A stretch of 64,000 nt of DNA from the NCBI GenBank assembly GCA_902576765.1, contig CACGWH010000003.1:1-64000 (forward strand), written 5' to 3'. The translations under genes were made by a program, and so were the position numbers. The stretch is from an uncultured Pelagibacteraceae bacterium (GTDB lineage: Bacteria; Pseudomonadota; Alphaproteobacteria; Pelagibacterales; Pelagibacteraceae). Below, one piece after another: positions 34,792 to 42,618 of this stretch (position 1 is the stretch's first letter; the number at the start of each line of letters is the position of its first letter). The notes beneath the pieces were generated by a model. It was given only the letters and a program-made list of their open reading frames with translations. It was not told the DNA's origin and ran no database searches.

Positions 34792-34879
34792 TTATTCCTC
34801 TTCGTTGATTATTTATATGTCCTAAGTTTAAGATTAAATCGACCTCTATGTAAAACAAAAAAATGTTAATAATGGTCCT

Positions 34880-34894
34880 ACAACCGTTAGTTGT
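34880..34894. promoter_or_regulatory. Inverted repeat in the tauA-like/aminotransferase divergent spacer
   Basis: ACAAC-N5-GTTGT lies centrally in the only long spacer (34792-34972) of the sulfonate block, between divergent genes. It could be an operator for a shared regulator. The arms are short (5 bases), so chance occurrence cannot be ruled out. Apart from this the spacer shows AT-rich promoter-like DNA only. Confidence 0.3.
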
Positions 34895-34972
34895 GACAAT
34901 TATTTTGGTGGTTTATTAGAGTTAATTAGTCTATGGGTTTAATTATATAACAAATTTAGAAAAATTTATTTT

Positions 34973-36319
34973 ATGAGCTCAGAAAAAAGGACTTCAGTAC
35001 CTAATTCACTAAATGAACATTGGATGCCATTTACATCCAACAAGGATTTTAAAGAAAATCCAAAATTAATAGTAGAAGCTAAAGGCGTTTATTTAAAAAA
35101 TCATCAAGGACAAACTCAAATCGATGCAAGCTCAGGATTATTTTGTAACCCCTTAGGACATGGAAGACAGGAAATAATTGATGCAATAACTAATCAATTA
35201 AAAACTTTAGATTATTGCCAACCTTTTCAACAGGGCTTTGGTGGATCATTTGAATTAGCAACAAGAATTTCAAAACATACTCCGGGAAATTTAAATAAAA
35301 TTTTTTACACAATATGTGGCTCTACAGCTGTTGAAACAGCAATTAAAATTAGTATTGCATATCACAAAGCAAGAGGTGAAGGACAAAGATTTAGATTTGT
35401 TGGAAGAGAACGTGCCTACCATGGAATGAATATTGGTGCGACTTCAGTTGGTGGTATGATTAATAACGTAAAAGCCTATGCAAGTGTTTTAATGCCAGGT
35501 GTTGTTCACATGAGACACACACATTTAGATGAACACAAGTTTGTATCAGGTCAACCTGAGACTGGAGCTGAAATAGCAAATGATTTAGAGAGAATTTGTA
35601 CAAATTTTGGTTCAGAGAATATTGCTGCTTGTATAGTTGAACCTATCGCTGGTTCAACAGGAACTTTAGTTCCACCACTTGGATATTTACAAAGACTAAG
35701 AGAACTTTGTGACAAACATAAAATTCTTTTAATTTTTGATGAAGTGATAACAGGTTGGGGAAGAACTGGTTCTGCATTTGGTGCTCAAGAATTTGGAGTA
35801 ACGCCTGACATAATGACGATGGCAAAAGCAACAACAAACGGCATAGTTCCATTTGGAGTAGTAGCCTGCAAAGAGGAAATTTACGATGCAGTAATGGATA
35901 ATTCTCCAAAAGGTGCGATAGAATTATTTCATGGTTATACTTATTCGGGCATCCCAGTTTCAGTAGCAGCTGCTTTAGCTGTACAAGATATTTTTGAAAA
36001 AGATGATATATTTAATAGAGCAAAAGAGTTAGCCCCTTATTTTCAAGAAGGATTATTTTCACTTAAAGATATTGATGTAGTTGATAACATCAGAGGTTAC
36101 GGAATGATGGGCGGCATTGATATTAAAACAGATGGAAGACCAGGTAAAGCAGGTTTGGCAACTTTTAAACATTGTTACGATGCTGGTGTAAATTTTAAAG
36201 CTACTGGAGATTGTTTAATTATTGCTCCAATGTTTATTTGTGAGAAAAAACATATAGATGAAATAATTGAAAAACTTAGAACTGGAATAACAAATTATTC
36301 TAAAAGTAAAAAAAACTAA
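34973..36319 (+). CDS. Omega-amino acid/taurine:pyruvate aminotransferase (class III)
   Basis: PLP enzyme of 448 residues that would transfer the amino group of taurine (or beta-alanine) to pyruvate, giving sulfoacetaldehyde and alanine. Class III motifs: NEHWMPFTSN at the N-terminus, YTICGSTAVETAIKISIAYHKARG, FDEVITGWGRTG with the PLP-binding Asp, and the Schiff-base Lys in TMAKATTNG. The divergent TauABC-like operon and the alanine dehydrogenase at 39719 fit taurine use. Beta-alanine-pyruvate transaminases look very similar, so substrate is by context. Confidence 0.85.
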   Translation: MSSEKRTSVPNSLNEHWMPFTSNKDFKENPKLIVEAKGVYLKNHQGQTQIDASSGLFCNPLGHGRQEIIDAITNQLKTLDYCQPFQQGFGGSFELATRISKHTPGNLNKIFYTICGSTAVETAIKISIAYHKARGEGQRFRFVGRERAYHGMNIGATSVGGMINNVKAYASVLMPGVVHMRHTHLDEHKFVSGQPETGAEIANDLERICTNFGSENIAACIVEPIAGSTGTLVPPLGYLQRLRELCDKHKILLIFDEVITGWGRTGSAFGAQEFGVTPDIMTMAKATTNGIVPFGVVACKEEIYDAVMDNSPKGAIELFHGYTYSGIPVSVAAALAVQDIFEKDDIFNRAKELAPYFQEGLFSLKDIDVVDNIRGYGMMGGIDIKTDGRPGKAGLATFKHCYDAGVNFKATGDCLIIAPMFICEKKHIDEIIEKLRTGITNYSKSKKN

Positions 36320-36445
36320 TCATTAAATAAATTTTCAAATTACAACCTAAACGGTAATTTTTTTTAAATTTTATCAAAAAAGCCTTAATATAAAGATATT
36401 GCCTTATTTGACCAAAATACTTAGCTCATAGTATTATAATTAATT

Positions 36446-37156
36446 ATGATCTTTGCGGGTGATCATACCAACAAACTAACGGCCGCCAAAAACTTTTTTA
36501 GAATAATCGTTCTTTTGGCGATCTTAATTCTCCCAATAAATTCTGAAGCAAAAGACAAAAAACAAAAAGATTGTCAATATTGTAATAAATATGAACGAAT
36601 GGAAGATTGGCCAGTTTCAGAACGACCTAAAGAATTTGTCTATGAAGAAATAGATTATCCAGAGGGTATGTTCAAAAATAAAATTGATAGAAAAACTAGC
36701 AAAAATAGAAAGAGCTATGCTGGAAAAAAAGTTTACGAAAGATTTGTTAAAAAGAAAACAGGCTTAAACAAAAATCAACATTTAATGATAAGAGATATGG
36801 CTTATTTTGAAGCTCTTTATAATGAAACACTTAATGATCCAAGAGCTAAAGTTGAGTCTGTTGAGGGTTTAAAAAAAGGAAGAGAAGCGATGAGAATGAG
36901 TTTAAAGATTTCTCCAAAAGCCTCATCCTCTGAAGCAATATTAAAATTTTGGGCTACGGGAAAAATGTTAACAAAAGCACATAAATTAAATAAGAAAAAA
37001 AAGAAAAAAAAACAAAAGGAAGCTGTTAATCCAGATATAGCTGAAAGAGCAGCTGTTTTAGCAAATTTAAAAAAACAGATTGCATTAGCTAAGGTCAATG
37101 CGCAAAGAGCTGCCACGATCAAAGCACAAGATAAAATTAAAGAGGTGAAAGAATGA
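36446..37156 (+). CDS. Unrecognised basic exported protein with a CxxC motif
   Basis: 236 residues. A hydrophobic stretch at about residues 17-33, followed by SEAKDKK, looks like a signal peptide with a long N-region or a signal anchor. The mature part begins with a CQYC pair, is strongly lysine-rich, includes a poly-lysine run (KKKKKKK near residue 182), and ends in a long Ala/Lys/Glu helix (AERAAVLANLKKQIALAKVN). No family recognised. It overlaps the next gene by four bases (ATGA), so the two are coupled and probably act together. The spacer before it (126 bases) shows nothing but AT-rich sequence. Confidence 0.65.
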   Translation: MIFAGDHTNKLTAAKNFFRIIVLLAILILPINSEAKDKKQKDCQYCNKYERMEDWPVSERPKEFVYEEIDYPEGMFKNKIDRKTSKNRKSYAGKKVYERFVKKKTGLNKNQHLMIRDMAYFEALYNETLNDPRAKVESVEGLKKGREAMRMSLKISPKASSSEAILKFWATGKMLTKAHKLNKKKKKKKQKEAVNPDIAERAAVLANLKKQIALAKVNAQRAATIKAQDKIKEVKE

Positions 37157-39651
37157 TAAGAAAAAATCTTTATCTGAGTTTAATTTTGTCCTTTACTCTT
37201 TTTTCACATAACCATTTATTGGCTAATGATGTTGCAAATATGTCAGGTATTTCAGAAGCTGCAGGTGAGTCTGCTGCAGCTGCAGCCTCGCAATTATCTA
37301 ATGATACAGGAGCGATTACTGCAAACATATCAAATGTAACAGAGGCTTTAAGTGCTGCAACTACAGAAGTTGGTGCTAAACTAGATGTTTCTATTGCACA
37401 AGCTAAAGCAGCAATGGATTTTGCGACTCAAAGTATCGAGGCAGGAAATTTAACAGCAGCTGTTCAAACAATGTCATTAGTTGAAAGTGTTGCTGACATG
37501 GCCTTAGGTTCAGTTCCAAACCCAACAGCACTTGATATGTCTGGAATTTCATTTGATGATTTTTCAGCAGATGAAATGGCAGCATTGTCAAGTATTGCTG
37601 GCACTATGGGAGTTGGAAAAGTAATGGCAGTTCAAAAAATGGCTGGTCAAATGGCAGTTGCAGAACAAGCAGGTTTTGACTCCAAAGGAATGATGGGTCA
37701 ATTAGATGCCCAGGGAATTGGAATTGGAACTGCAATGGGAGATTTAGCAAAAGCAGGAATGGTAAGTATGGAAGCAGTTTCTGGCGCAGCAAGTTTTAGT
37801 ATGGATAATTTTTCACCCGAAAATTTTGCTTCAATGAATGTTGCTGAAATGGGAATGTCACCAGCAATGATGGCTGGAGCTTTAGATTCACTGCCAGTAG
37901 GTTCTGCTGCTGCAGCTTTAGAGTCTTTACAAGAAAATCCAGGAGGTTTAGCAGGTAACTTTGGTGCAATGTCTGGAGCGATGACAGGAGCAATAGCTGC
38001 TAGCATGTCTGAAAAAGGAATGGGTGCCGAAATGATGGGAGCCATGGGAGCCTCTATGGGAGTAGAAGGTTTAGCAGAAGCAGCAAATGGAATGACAGGA
38101 TTAGCAGGTATGGAAGCAATGGGACAAGCAATGGCTACAATGGGAATGGAAAATGTTGGTGCTGCTTTGTCAACAGCATTTTCTTCACCTGCCACAGGAA
38201 TTACAGATGCAATGTCAGGAACAGTGGGTATGATTAGTTCTGCCATTGCAGGAAAAAGTCCAAAAGCAAAAACAGCAATTCAAGCAGGATCAGCAAAAGG
38301 AACTGTTGCGGCTGGAATGATTGATGCTGCTCCAGAAGCAGTTGAAATGCCAAGTGATATATCTGAAGCTGGTATGATGATGGGTGCAATGGTCATGGCT
38401 AAACCTACATTAGCCGCAGGATTACCTGGAGCTATGGCACCTCCAGATACAATGACAGCTGTGGGTTCACTGGCTGGGGCCGGAATTGGATCTGGACCTG
38501 CCGCTGCTTTAGCACCTGGAGTAGATTTTAGTCCAAATGAAATGGGTACAGCTATGGGTGAAATGGTTGGAATAGATGCTGGTGCCATGGGGACTTTAGG
38601 TATGGATAAAATGGCTGCACAGGTTGGAATGACACCAGGAATGGTTGCAAGTATTGGTGCAGCTGGAGTTGCTGGATTAGATGTTACTTCTGTAATGACT
38701 GCAAATGTTGCAGGATTAGGAAGTGTTGGAGTTCAAAGTTTAGCAGCAGCAGCAAAAGCTGGAGAAATGTCTGCATCACAAATGGGTGATATGATGGAAA
38801 CTGGTTTGGTTAATCAAGGGACAATGGCTGCAATGGGAAGCACAGGTATGAAAGGTTTTAGTGAGGCAATGGGAATGTCTGGTGGAAATATGGATATGGC
38901 CGCAATGACTGGTGGTATGACTGGTATGGGAAATTTAGATATGAACGCACAAATGAATCCTGAGATGGCTGCAGCTATGGGCGTAGCTGGACCACAAAAT
39001 GCAACGATAGGTGATGTAATGGGACCAGGTGCTGGACCAGGTGCTGTTGAAGGAGCATTAGGTGGTGTTGGTCAAATGGAAGGTGGAATGAATCTAGGAC
39101 AAGTCTCAGCAGCAATGGGTGCAGGAATAGATCCTGGTGCAGCGATGGGATCAGTAGCAGGAGCTGCAATGGCAGCCAATGAAGCTGGAGCAGGTTTAGC
39201 AGGAGCTGCAATGGGAGCTGCAATGTCAGCTCAAGGAGCAGCAGCCCAAGCAATGGGTTCAACTGCCATGGGAGGAGCCATGGGTGTTGGCGGAATGGGT
39301 GAAGGAGCTATGGGTGAAGCCATGGGCGGTGCTATGGGTGAAGCCATGGGCGGTGCTATGGGTGGAGCAATGGCTGGAGCAATGTCAGGTCAAGCTGGAG
39401 GTATGGGTCCAGGCGGTCCGATGGGAGATATGGGCGGCATGGGTGGTCCAGGTGGTCCAGGAGATATGGGCGGCATGGGAGGCCCGGGTGGTCCAGGTGG
39501 CTTAGGAGATTTAGGAGGTCCGGGAGGACCAGGTGGAGTTGGAGGAATGGGTCCAGGTGGTCCAGGAGATCCAGGCGGTCCAGGCGGTCCAGGTGGCCCA
39601 GGTGGCCCAGGAGGAGATCCAGGCGGTGGTGGCCAGGGTGGTGGTCAATAA
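37153..39651 (+). CDS. Exported Met/Ala/Gly-rich low-complexity protein with collagen-like Gly-Pro tail
   Basis: 832 residues. Residues 1-25 are a Sec signal (ends LLAND). The mature chain is built almost wholly from A, G, M, S, T, E, V, L; I see no Cys, Trp, Tyr, His or Arg after the signal, and count about 100 methionines. Residues about 27-110 are Ala-rich and helical; 110-690 repeat short units such as GAMG, AMGM and AAMG; 690-746 hold tandem GEAMGGAM repeats; 747-832 are GGPGGPGG-type repeats. Codons for Gly/Ala raise local GC well above the surroundings. No family recognised; a structural or surface role is a guess. It is coupled to the basic CxxC protein before it. Confidence 0.75.
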   Translation: MIRKNLYLSLILSFTLFSHNHLLANDVANMSGISEAAGESAAAAASQLSNDTGAITANISNVTEALSAATTEVGAKLDVSIAQAKAAMDFATQSIEAGNLTAAVQTMSLVESVADMALGSVPNPTALDMSGISFDDFSADEMAALSSIAGTMGVGKVMAVQKMAGQMAVAEQAGFDSKGMMGQLDAQGIGIGTAMGDLAKAGMVSMEAVSGAASFSMDNFSPENFASMNVAEMGMSPAMMAGALDSLPVGSAAAALESLQENPGGLAGNFGAMSGAMTGAIAASMSEKGMGAEMMGAMGASMGVEGLAEAANGMTGLAGMEAMGQAMATMGMENVGAALSTAFSSPATGITDAMSGTVGMISSAIAGKSPKAKTAIQAGSAKGTVAAGMIDAAPEAVEMPSDISEAGMMMGAMVMAKPTLAAGLPGAMAPPDTMTAVGSLAGAGIGSGPAAALAPGVDFSPNEMGTAMGEMVGIDAGAMGTLGMDKMAAQVGMTPGMVASIGAAGVAGLDVTSVMTANVAGLGSVGVQSLAAAAKAGEMSASQMGDMMETGLVNQGTMAAMGSTGMKGFSEAMGMSGGNMDMAAMTGGMTGMGNLDMNAQMNPEMAAAMGVAGPQNATIGDVMGPGAGPGAVEGALGGVGQMEGGMNLGQVSAAMGAGIDPGAAMGSVAGAAMAANEAGAGLAGAAMGAAMSAQGAAAQAMGSTAMGGAMGVGGMGEGAMGEAMGGAMGEAMGGAMGGAMAGAMSGQAGGMGPGGPMGDMGGMGGPGGPGDMGGMGGPGGPGGLGDLGGPGGPGGVGGMGPGGPGDPGGPGGPGGPGGPGGDPGGGGQGGGQ
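39313..39360 (+). repeat. Exact 24-base tandem repeat (two copies) inside the low-complexity gene
   Basis: Two adjacent identical 24-base units begin at 39313 and 39337, each encoding GEAMGGAM (preceded by a third, partial copy). They suggest that this region grows and shrinks by slippage, and copy number may vary between strains. Confidence 0.75.
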
Positions 39652-39718
39652 TTAAAATAATTTTCTTTTACTTATTTTTAAATACTATAAGGATCCAATT
39701 AATTACAAAATAATTTAA

Positions 39719-40831
39719 ATGATAATTGGTGTTCCAAAAGAAATAAAACCACAAGAAAATCGGATTGGCTTAACTCCTGAAAGTGTAAAAGTTTTAATAT
39801 CTGAGGGTCATAAAGTGTTAATTGAAGATAATGGTGGATTTGAAGCAGGTTTTGATAATGATCAATACATTAAAGCTGGAGCAAAAATTGTAAAAAACGC
39901 AGGAGATATTTTTAATGACTCTGAAATAATAGTGAAAGTTAAGGAACCTCAAAAAAATGAAGTTGATATGATCAAAGAAAATCAAATTGTTTATACTTAT
40001 CTACATTTAGCAGCTGCAAAAGAATTGACTGAGGGACTTATCAAATCAAAAAGTATAAATATTGCTTATGAAACTGTAACAGATGATAATGGAAGACTAC
40101 CGTTATTGGCACCAATGAGTGCAGTTGCAGGTCGTATGTCGGTTCAAGCTGGCGCACATTGTTTAGAAAAAAACCAAAAAGGAAGAGGAGTATTACTTGG
40201 AGGTGCTCCAGGAGGTGAGCCTGCAAATGTATTAATTCTTGGGGGAGGAGTTGTGGGAGAGAATGCAGCTATAATAGCAACAGGCATGAGAGCTAAAGTT
40301 CATATTGTAGATAAGTCTGAAGCAAGATTAAAACAACTAGAAAAAATTTTTGGAGATAAAATTATACCTGAGCAAAGTGATAAAATTGATTTAAATAAAC
40401 TAGTAGCTGAGGCTGATTTGATAGTTGGAGGTGTTTTAATTCCAGGTGCTGAAGCACCAAAATTAGTTACAAAAAATATGCTTAAATTAATGAAAAGAGG
40501 CTCCGTAATAGTTGATGTTGCAATAGATCAAGGAGGATGTGTCGAAACAAGCAAACCCACTACTCATGGAAATCCAACTTATATAGTTGATGATGTAGTT
40601 CATTATTGTGTTGCGAATATGCCAGGTGGAGTTCCAAGAACTTCAACGTTTGCTTTAAATACAGCAACTCTTCCTTATTTAGTAAAATTAGCTAATAAAG
40701 GTTATCAAAAAGCTCTAGGTGAAGATAAAAATTTTTTAGCAGGATTAAATGTATTTAAAGGCCAAGTTACATATAAAGCTGTTGCAGATGTTTTTGGACA
40801 TGAATATGTTGATCCAACTAAGATAATTTGA
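39719..40831 (+). CDS. ald: Alanine dehydrogenase
   Basis: NAD-dependent oxidative deamination of L-alanine to pyruvate and ammonium. 370 residues, full length. Motifs: IIGVPKEIKPQENRIGLTP at the N-terminus, the HLAAAKELTE region, PMSAVAGRMSVQAGA, and the Rossmann ILGGGVVGENAA near residue 178, then DVAIDQGGC. In taurine degradation it regenerates pyruvate for the aminotransferase; that pairing is an inference from proximity (3.4 kb). It starts 68 bases after the low-complexity gene. Confidence 0.9.
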   Translation: MIIGVPKEIKPQENRIGLTPESVKVLISEGHKVLIEDNGGFEAGFDNDQYIKAGAKIVKNAGDIFNDSEIIVKVKEPQKNEVDMIKENQIVYTYLHLAAAKELTEGLIKSKSINIAYETVTDDNGRLPLLAPMSAVAGRMSVQAGAHCLEKNQKGRGVLLGGAPGGEPANVLILGGGVVGENAAIIATGMRAKVHIVDKSEARLKQLEKIFGDKIIPEQSDKIDLNKLVAEADLIVGGVLIPGAEAPKLVTKNMLKLMKRGSVIVDVAIDQGGCVETSKPTTHGNPTYIVDDVVHYCVANMPGGVPRTSTFALNTATLPYLVKLANKGYQKALGEDKNFLAGLNVFKGQVTYKAVADVFGHEYVDPTKII

Positions 40832-40865
40832 TTTTTTTTGAAATTATTGTATTTGATTTTATCTA

Positions 40866-41876
40866 ATGATTAAGAATAAAAAAATACTTATAGTTGGTGC
40901 TGGTGGTTTCATTGGTGGTCACTTAGTCAAAAAACTTCTTAATAATGGAAACTCTATAGTTGCCTCAGACATAAAACCTAAAGAATATTGGTTTCAAGAT
41001 ATAGATGAAGCTGAAAATCACTATGCAATGGATATGAAAGACATAAATAACTGTAAAAAAGTAACCAAAGGTGTTGATTACGTTTTCAACATGGCCTGCA
41101 ACATGGGAGGAATGGGATTTATTGAAAATAATAAAGCTGAATGTATGCAATCAGTTTTAATAAACACAAATTTACTTATTGCTTGCAAGGAAGATAAAGT
41201 TAAAAAATATTTTTTTTCATCTAGTGCGTGTGCATACAATAAATCAAAACAACAAGATGTTTTTATAGAAGGTTTAAAAGAAGAAGATGCTTATCCTGCA
41301 GATCCAGAGGATGGTTATGGTTGGGAAAAATTATTTAGCGAGAGAATGTGTAGACATTTTATGGAAGATTATGGAATAGAAGTAAGAATTGCAAGGTATC
41401 ATAACATTTATGGACCTTATGGTACTTTTGATGGAGGAAGAGAGAAAGCTCCAGCAGCGCTTTGTAGAAAAGTGATTAATGCAAAAAAAAATAATGACAA
41501 TAAAATTGAAGTTTGGGGTGATGGAAAACAAACTAGAACTTTTTTATACATAGATGATTGTGTAGAAGGAACATTGAGATTATTTGAGTCAAATTATTCT
41601 GAGCCAGTTAATATTGGAAGTGATGAACAAGTTTCCATAAATCAAATGATTGAAATAATTGAAGGAATTTCAGGAATAAAAAAACTCGAGAGAGACTATC
41701 AATTAGATAAACCAAAGGGTGTAAGAGGAAGATCGAGTAACAATGATTTAGTAAAAGAAGTTCTAAATTGGAGTTTCAATGTTAAACTGAAAGATGGTTT
41801 AACTAAGACGTATAATTGGATTTCATCTGAAATGAGTAAAGACGGTGCTAATATAAGTAGATTTACTAAATCTTAG
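40866..41876 (+). CDS. GDP-mannose 3,5-epimerase-like NAD-dependent epimerase
   Basis: 336-residue extended short-chain dehydrogenase. Sequence is strikingly like plant-type GDP-mannose 3',5'-epimerase: NMACNMGGMGFIENN, SSSACAYNKSK, the catalytic Tyr/Lys in DGYGWEKLFSE, RYHNIYGPYGTFDGGREKA and FLYIDDCVEGTLRL. Rossmann motif GAGGFIGGH at residue 11. It would make GDP-L-galactose/gulose for surface glycans. It overlaps by four bases the end of the converging WecG-like gene. Confidence 0.85.
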   Translation: MIKNKKILIVGAGGFIGGHLVKKLLNNGNSIVASDIKPKEYWFQDIDEAENHYAMDMKDINNCKKVTKGVDYVFNMACNMGGMGFIENNKAECMQSVLINTNLLIACKEDKVKKYFFSSSACAYNKSKQQDVFIEGLKEEDAYPADPEDGYGWEKLFSERMCRHFMEDYGIEVRIARYHNIYGPYGTFDGGREKAPAALCRKVINAKKNNDNKIEVWGDGKQTRTFLYIDDCVEGTLRLFESNYSEPVNIGSDEQVSINQMIEIIEGISGIKKLERDYQLDKPKGVRGRSSNNDLVKEVLNWSFNVKLKDGLTKTYNWISSEMSKDGANISRFTKS

Positions 41877-42568
41877 AAAAAGAATTTAATTATTTTGAAA
41901 GATTTAAGAATTCTACCAAGATATAATTTTGGGTTCCATATAATTCTTGTTAACCAGCCTAAGTATACTTTATCTATGAATTTATTGATTGGTGCTTGTT
42001 CCCCTGTCATAAATGCTAAAGCAGCGCCTGTGCACATTATACTTGCATTATATTTTATATTTTTATTTATATAAATTGCTAATGGTTCCTGAGATCCGCC
42101 TCCAATATTAATTACTATATATTTAGGTTTGTAATTATTGATCAAATTTAAGAGTTTTAGATCAATAAATTTTTTATTATAATTTGGTGCGATATATGTT
42201 TTGAAATTAATTATTTTTTTTGATTTTAAAAATTTTATATTAAGAATATTTGATTTTCTTGATGGATCAATAAAAAGAATTTTTTGTTGATTTTTAAAAT
42301 TATCTAAAAAAGTTTTTAAAAACAAAAAACCAGATAATTTTTTAACTTTTTGGAACCTAAAAATTCTCAAAAGAATACAAAAAAACCCACTATCAAGTAT
42401 TGCTATTTTCGAGTTTTTTAAAGAGGAGTAGTATTGTTTGTCAGTATCGATATTAGCTAATGCAGATGCAGCTGGAGCTACAAGAACACCCCCTTTATCA
42501 AATTCGTATTTGATTTGATCATAATGACCGCTATAGAATTTTATTTCTTTAAAAGAAAATTTTTTCAT
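41873..42568 (-). CDS. WecG/TagA/CpsF-family glycosyltransferase-like protein
   Basis: 231 residues related to GT26 enzymes that add a sugar to lipid-linked intermediates. The diagnostic C-terminal half is seen: YIVINIGGGSQEPLAIYIN, then CTGAALAFMTGEQAP and FIDKVYLGWLTRIIWNP. The usual catalytic Asp region in the N-terminal half is less clear. Lysine-rich. It lies tail-to-tail with the epimerase. Acceptor and donor are unknown. Confidence 0.78.
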   Translation of the reverse strand: MKKFSFKEIKFYSGHYDQIKYEFDKGGVLVAPAASALANIDTDKQYYSSLKNSKIAILDSGFFCILLRIFRFQKVKKLSGFLFLKTFLDNFKNQQKILFIDPSRKSNILNIKFLKSKKIINFKTYIAPNYNKKFIDLKLLNLINNYKPKYIVINIGGGSQEPLAIYINKNIKYNASIMCTGAALAFMTGEQAPINKFIDKVYLGWLTRIIWNPKLYLGRILKSFKIIKFFF

Positions 42569-42618
42569 TTAATATTTAACGTTTAATAACATTAAACATA
42601 GATTTATTTAAAGAAAAT

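Noticed and set aside
37403-39262. Several long antisense and shifted open frames, e.g. 37698-38246 on the minus strand
   Set aside because: They are by-products of the Gly/Ala/Met-rich composition of the plus-strand gene, have no start signals and no recognisable protein pattern.
39284-39505. Trp/Val-rich plus-strand frame inside the low-complexity gene
   Set aside because: It is a shifted reading of the GGAMG/GGPG repeats and lacks a ribosome site.
39420-39640. Possible CRISPR-like or satellite array
   Set aside because: The periodicity is that of Gly-Gly-Pro codons, with no spacers and imperfect units.
42569-42618. Glycine or SAM-type riboswitch before the dimethylglycine-dehydrogenase-like gene or other osmolyte/sulfur genes
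   Set aside because: Leaders here are too short or show no conserved helix pattern that I could recognise.
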